Shown: piece after piece, positions 6,184 to 8,093 of the stretch
How positions within the stretch are numbered: position 1 is the stretch's first letter
How the letters are laid out: each line of letters begins with the position of its first letter
Translations under genes and position numbers: made by a program
Notes under the pieces: model-generated
The model's input: the letters and a program-made list of their open reading frames with translations, nothing else
Databases searched by the model: none
Told to the model about the DNA's origin: nothing
Assembly (NCBI GenBank): GCA_027435495.1
Contig: DAHZZC010000293.1
Span: 1 to 8,093, forward strand
Source: Planctomycetales bacterium
GTDB taxonomy: Bacteria; Planctomycetota; Planctomycetia; Isosphaerales; Isosphaeraceae
Direction: 5' to 3'
Length of the DNA: 8,093 nt

Positions 6184-6384
6184 GGTCGTGAATCCCGATC
6201 AGTTGGAAGGAGGCATCCTCGCCGAAGGGATGCAGCCTAACGCGCCGACCGTCGCCCGCAAAGATCCGGGAGCCTGCTGCGGCCTCATGTGGGGAAGGTT
6301 CTGGACGTTTTGTGTTCTTGATTGTATGGTCGATTGATCGATCCGAAGCGGCGGCCAGCGGAAGATGGCGTGGAGGGACGCACC
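6184..6384. promoter_or_regulatory. Divergent promoter region between the SDR and TPR genes
   Basis: This 201-base region must hold promoters for both flanking genes. Its AT-rich core is about 6300-6340. On the minus strand TACAAT (6321-6326) is a fair -10 for the SDR gene but lacks a good -35 at 16-18 bp. A short inverted repeat, GCATCC (6213-6218) and GGATGC (6228-6233), would form a weak hairpin in the SDR leader. Location is reliable; individual elements are not. Confidence 0.4.
6372..6378 (+). promoter_or_regulatory. Shine-Dalgarno site selecting the TPR gene start at 6385
   Basis: GGAGGGA ends 6 nt before ATG 6385. It decides this start over the in-frame TTG/ATG region near 6322, and the chosen start gives a clean signal peptide. 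Confidence 0.7.
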
Positions 6385-7833
6385 ATGTCCGTGCGCTCGG
6401 GGTGGTGGATCGGGACCCTGATGATCGCAATAGCGATGGCGACCGAGACCGCCGGCGCTCAGCGCGACGGCGGATGGGTCGGGCGGGATGTCGTGGCGAG
6501 TGCCCGGCCGTTCGTCCTGATCGACGGGCCTCGCGAGATTCGGGTCAGGGAATTCGCGGAGTACCGCGTCCTCCGGGCGGTCGGCGTCCAGCTTCTTCTC
6601 GGCGGCGACGGCGGACGAGCCATCGGATGGACCACCCCCGATCAGGTCGTCCCGGTCGAGCGGATGCGCGAGGTCTTCACGCAGCGGATACAGGCCGACC
6701 CCGGCGATGTTTTCGCCTACTGCATGAGGGCCAAGTCGCTGATGTATGCGAATCAGGCCAACGCCGCGCTGGTCGATCTGGCACGCGCCGGCCGGCTCGA
6801 TCCGGAGGAGCCGATGGTCCTGGTCTTCCGAGGCGAGGCCTTTTTGATCCAGCTCAAGCTCGACGCGGCCATCGTCGAGTGCAACCGGGCGCTCCGGCTC
6901 GACCCGGATTTACCCGAGGCCCACGAGCTTCGCGGGGTGGTCCGGCTCCACAAGCGGGATACCGACGGCGCGCTCGACGACATCAGCCGGGCGATCTTGC
7001 TGACTCCCGAGGTCGGCCGTCTCTATCTCAACCGGGGTGAGGCCTGGCTGCACAAGGAAAATGATGCACACGCGATTCTAGATTTCACCGAGGCGATTCG
7101 CCTTCATCCGACTCCAAGGGCTCACACCGATCGGGCGCTCGGCTGGTATCGTCGCGGCAAGCTCGACCTGGCGCTCGATGACTGCGCTCGGGCGCTCCGG
7201 CTCGACCCCGCCTGCGCCGAGGCCTACCGCCTCCGGGCCTCCATCGAGTGGGAGCGAGGCCGGGTCGCGGCGGCGATGATCGATCTCAGCGAGTCGATCC
7301 GGATCGATCCGACCCAGGCCGAGGCTCGCGAGAGTCGCGGCCGGATCCTGCTCGACCTCGGGCGATATGAAGAAGCGATGGTCGAATTCGAGGCCGCGCT
7401 CCGGGGTGATCCGGGCCGGCCGATGAGTCATCTGGGGCGGGGAACCGTCCTGGAATCTCGCCGCGATTACGCCGGCGCACTGGACGAGTACGCCGAGGCC
7501 GCCCGGCTCGCTCCAGGCGAGGCGATCGCGCATAACAGCCTCGCCTGGATCCGGGCGACCTGCCCCGAGGCCCGGTTCCGCGACGGTGCCCTGGCCGTCG
7601 CCGAGGCGACCCGGGCCTGCGAGCTATCCAGGTGGAAAGGCGCCGAGTTCCTTGATACCCTCGCCGCCTCCTGCGCCGAGGCGGGCGGTTTCGAAGCCGC
7701 CGCGAAGTGGATATCGGACGCCATCGCGATCTCCACCGACTCCACCGCGAAGGCCCGATACCAGGCGCATCAGAAGCTCTTTCGCTCCGGCGCCGCCTAT
7801 CGCGATACCGTCCCTGAGTTCGAGAGTCCCTGA
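6385..7833 (+). CDS. Secreted tetratricopeptide-repeat protein with N-terminal SH3-like domain
   Basis: The 482-residue protein begins with a signal peptide (MSVRSGWW, hydrophobic core, AGA|Q at 25). Residues about 31-91 read as a small beta-rich SH3-like domain ending in GWTTPDQVVPVE, a form often placed before TPRs in planctomycete proteins. From about 95 to 455 there are roughly ten TPR units with the usual A-x-x-x-Y/F-x-x-A-L and L-x-P spacing, for example IVECNRALRLDPDLPEAHEL, ALDDCARALRLDPACAEAY and AMVEFEAALRGDPGRP. The C-terminal block (AHNSLAWIRATCPEARFRDG, ATRACELSRWK, EFLDTLAASCAEAGGFEAAAKW) is the familiar end module in planctomycete and acidobacterial TPR proteins. TPRs mediate protein-protein contacts; with the signal peptide, a periplasmic scaffold is likely. 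It has no catalytic motif and no membrane anchor, and its partner is unknown. It is followed 100 bases later by a convergent gene. Confidence 0.88.
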   Translation: MSVRSGWWIGTLMIAIAMATETAGAQRDGGWVGRDVVASARPFVLIDGPREIRVREFAEYRVLRAVGVQLLLGGDGGRAIGWTTPDQVVPVERMREVFTQRIQADPGDVFAYCMRAKSLMYANQANAALVDLARAGRLDPEEPMVLVFRGEAFLIQLKLDAAIVECNRALRLDPDLPEAHELRGVVRLHKRDTDGALDDISRAILLTPEVGRLYLNRGEAWLHKENDAHAILDFTEAIRLHPTPRAHTDRALGWYRRGKLDLALDDCARALRLDPACAEAYRLRASIEWERGRVAAAMIDLSESIRIDPTQAEARESRGRILLDLGRYEEAMVEFEAALRGDPGRPMSHLGRGTVLESRRDYAGALDEYAEAARLAPGEAIAHNSLAWIRATCPEARFRDGALAVAEATRACELSRWKGAEFLDTLAASCAEAGGFEAAAKWISDAIAISTDSTAKARYQAHQKLFRSGAAYRDTVPEFESP

Positions 7834-7842
7834 GTCCCTGAC
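7811..7842 (+). repeat. Short octamer repeat TCCCTGA(G/C) across the TPR gene stop
   Basis: TCCCTGAG occurs at 7811-7818 and 7827-7834, followed directly by TCCCTGAC at 7835-7842. The last two units are in tandem, and the TGA stop codon at 7831-7833 falls inside the second. This is seen directly. It may reflect slippage at the gene end, and function is not evident. Confidence 0.5.
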
Positions 7843-7933
7843 TCGTGGTCGCCGATGTCATCGCCTTCACTCTTGCGATCCGCGACTCCAGAATCAGACC
7901 ACGGAACGAACGCAAGAACGATGGGGCGTCGTC

Positions 7934-8093
7934 TCAAGCGTTCTGGTTCGCGAGCCCGGCCGCCCACTGGTTGAGCCGGCGTTCCCAGTCGAGGCGGTGG
8001 CTGGAATCCTCGTCGACGAGCCATCGCTGGATCTCGGCCGGTCCGATCGGCAGGAATTGGCTTGATGTCGCGCCGGCGTACGATCCGTCGGCC
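7934..8093 (-). CDS. C-terminal end of a probable Uma2-family protein; 5' part outside window
   Basis: The frame is open from the right edge to TGA at 7934-7936 and gives the last 52 residues. It starts ADGSYAGATSSQFLPIGPAE and continues with IQRWLVDEDSSHRLDWERRL and NQWAAGL. The order DGSY, a short Ser-rich stretch, FLP, an amphipathic helix with acidic residues, and a final Trp-rich charged helix fits the C-terminus of Uma2-family proteins (DUF820, PD-(D/E)XK nuclease fold), which are greatly expanded in planctomycetes. The nuclease core lies outside the window, so the call rests on tail similarity recalled from the family. It converges on the TPR gene with 100 bases between stops. Another planctomycete family with a similar tail is possible. 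Confidence 0.55.
   Translation of the reverse strand, partial: ADGSYAGATSSQFLPIGPAEIQRWLVDEDSSHRLDWERRLNQWAAGLANQNA

Noticed and set aside
6321..6326. TACAAT as a -10 box for the SDR gene
   Set aside because: No acceptable -35 hexamer lies 16-18 bp upstream and the implied leader is about 138 nt, so it is mentioned only within the intergenic entry and not called as a promoter.
7905..7950. Nested inverted repeats between the TPR and Uma2-like genes as a terminator
   Set aside because: The arms are only 4 and 6 bp with a large loop and no T run, which is within chance expectation.

Overview
The window is GC-rich with strong G/C bias at third codon positions. Its gene content looks like a planctomycete, probably of the Isosphaeraceae type: a secreted DUF1080 protein, a secreted TPR protein with an SH3-like N-terminus and the C-terminal module common in planctomycetes, a probable Uma2-family end fragment, and a GTGGTCA-type heptamer repeat. 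This assignment is inference from gene families, with no rRNA or marker gene to confirm it.

Layout, left to right. (1) A minus-strand cation/proton antiporter runs off the left edge. It starts at 1378 and its C-terminus appears to enter a PTS EIIA-like domain. (2) A divergent intergenic region of about 490 bases (1379-1869) carries a hairpin and an imperfect dyad in front of the antiporter, and a short upstream reading frame in frame with the next gene. (3) A plus-strand secreted three-part protein (1870-4017) joins an alpha/alpha-toroid region, a DUF1080 jelly roll and an LpqC/PHB-depolymerase-like esterase. (4) After a heptamer tandem repeat comes a plus-strand secreted TPM-GlcG/HbpS fusion (4080-5126), probably in the same transcript. 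(5) A convergent intergenic region (5127-5418) holds a REP-like palindrome and a 14-bp perfect hairpin. (6) A minus-strand SDR oxidoreductase (5419-6183) is divergent from (7) a plus-strand secreted TPR protein (6385-7833). (8) The 3' end of a minus-strand, probably Uma2-family gene enters from the right edge.

Three of the six genes (2148, 1047 and 1449 bases) encode proteins with Sec signal peptides ending in an A-x-A|Q type site, so much of the window serves the periplasm or cell surface. The esterase/DUF1080 protein and the TPM-HbpS protein are adjacent and co-directional and may act together, but nothing in the sequence names a shared substrate. The antiporter, SDR, TPR and Uma2-like genes have no evident pathway link to them.

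The points most worth a second look are the antiporter's Asn-Asn where the family normally has an essential Asp, the two unusual domain fusions, the altered SDR active site, and the REP-like element. I see no rRNA, tRNA, CRISPR array, insertion sequence or phage gene.
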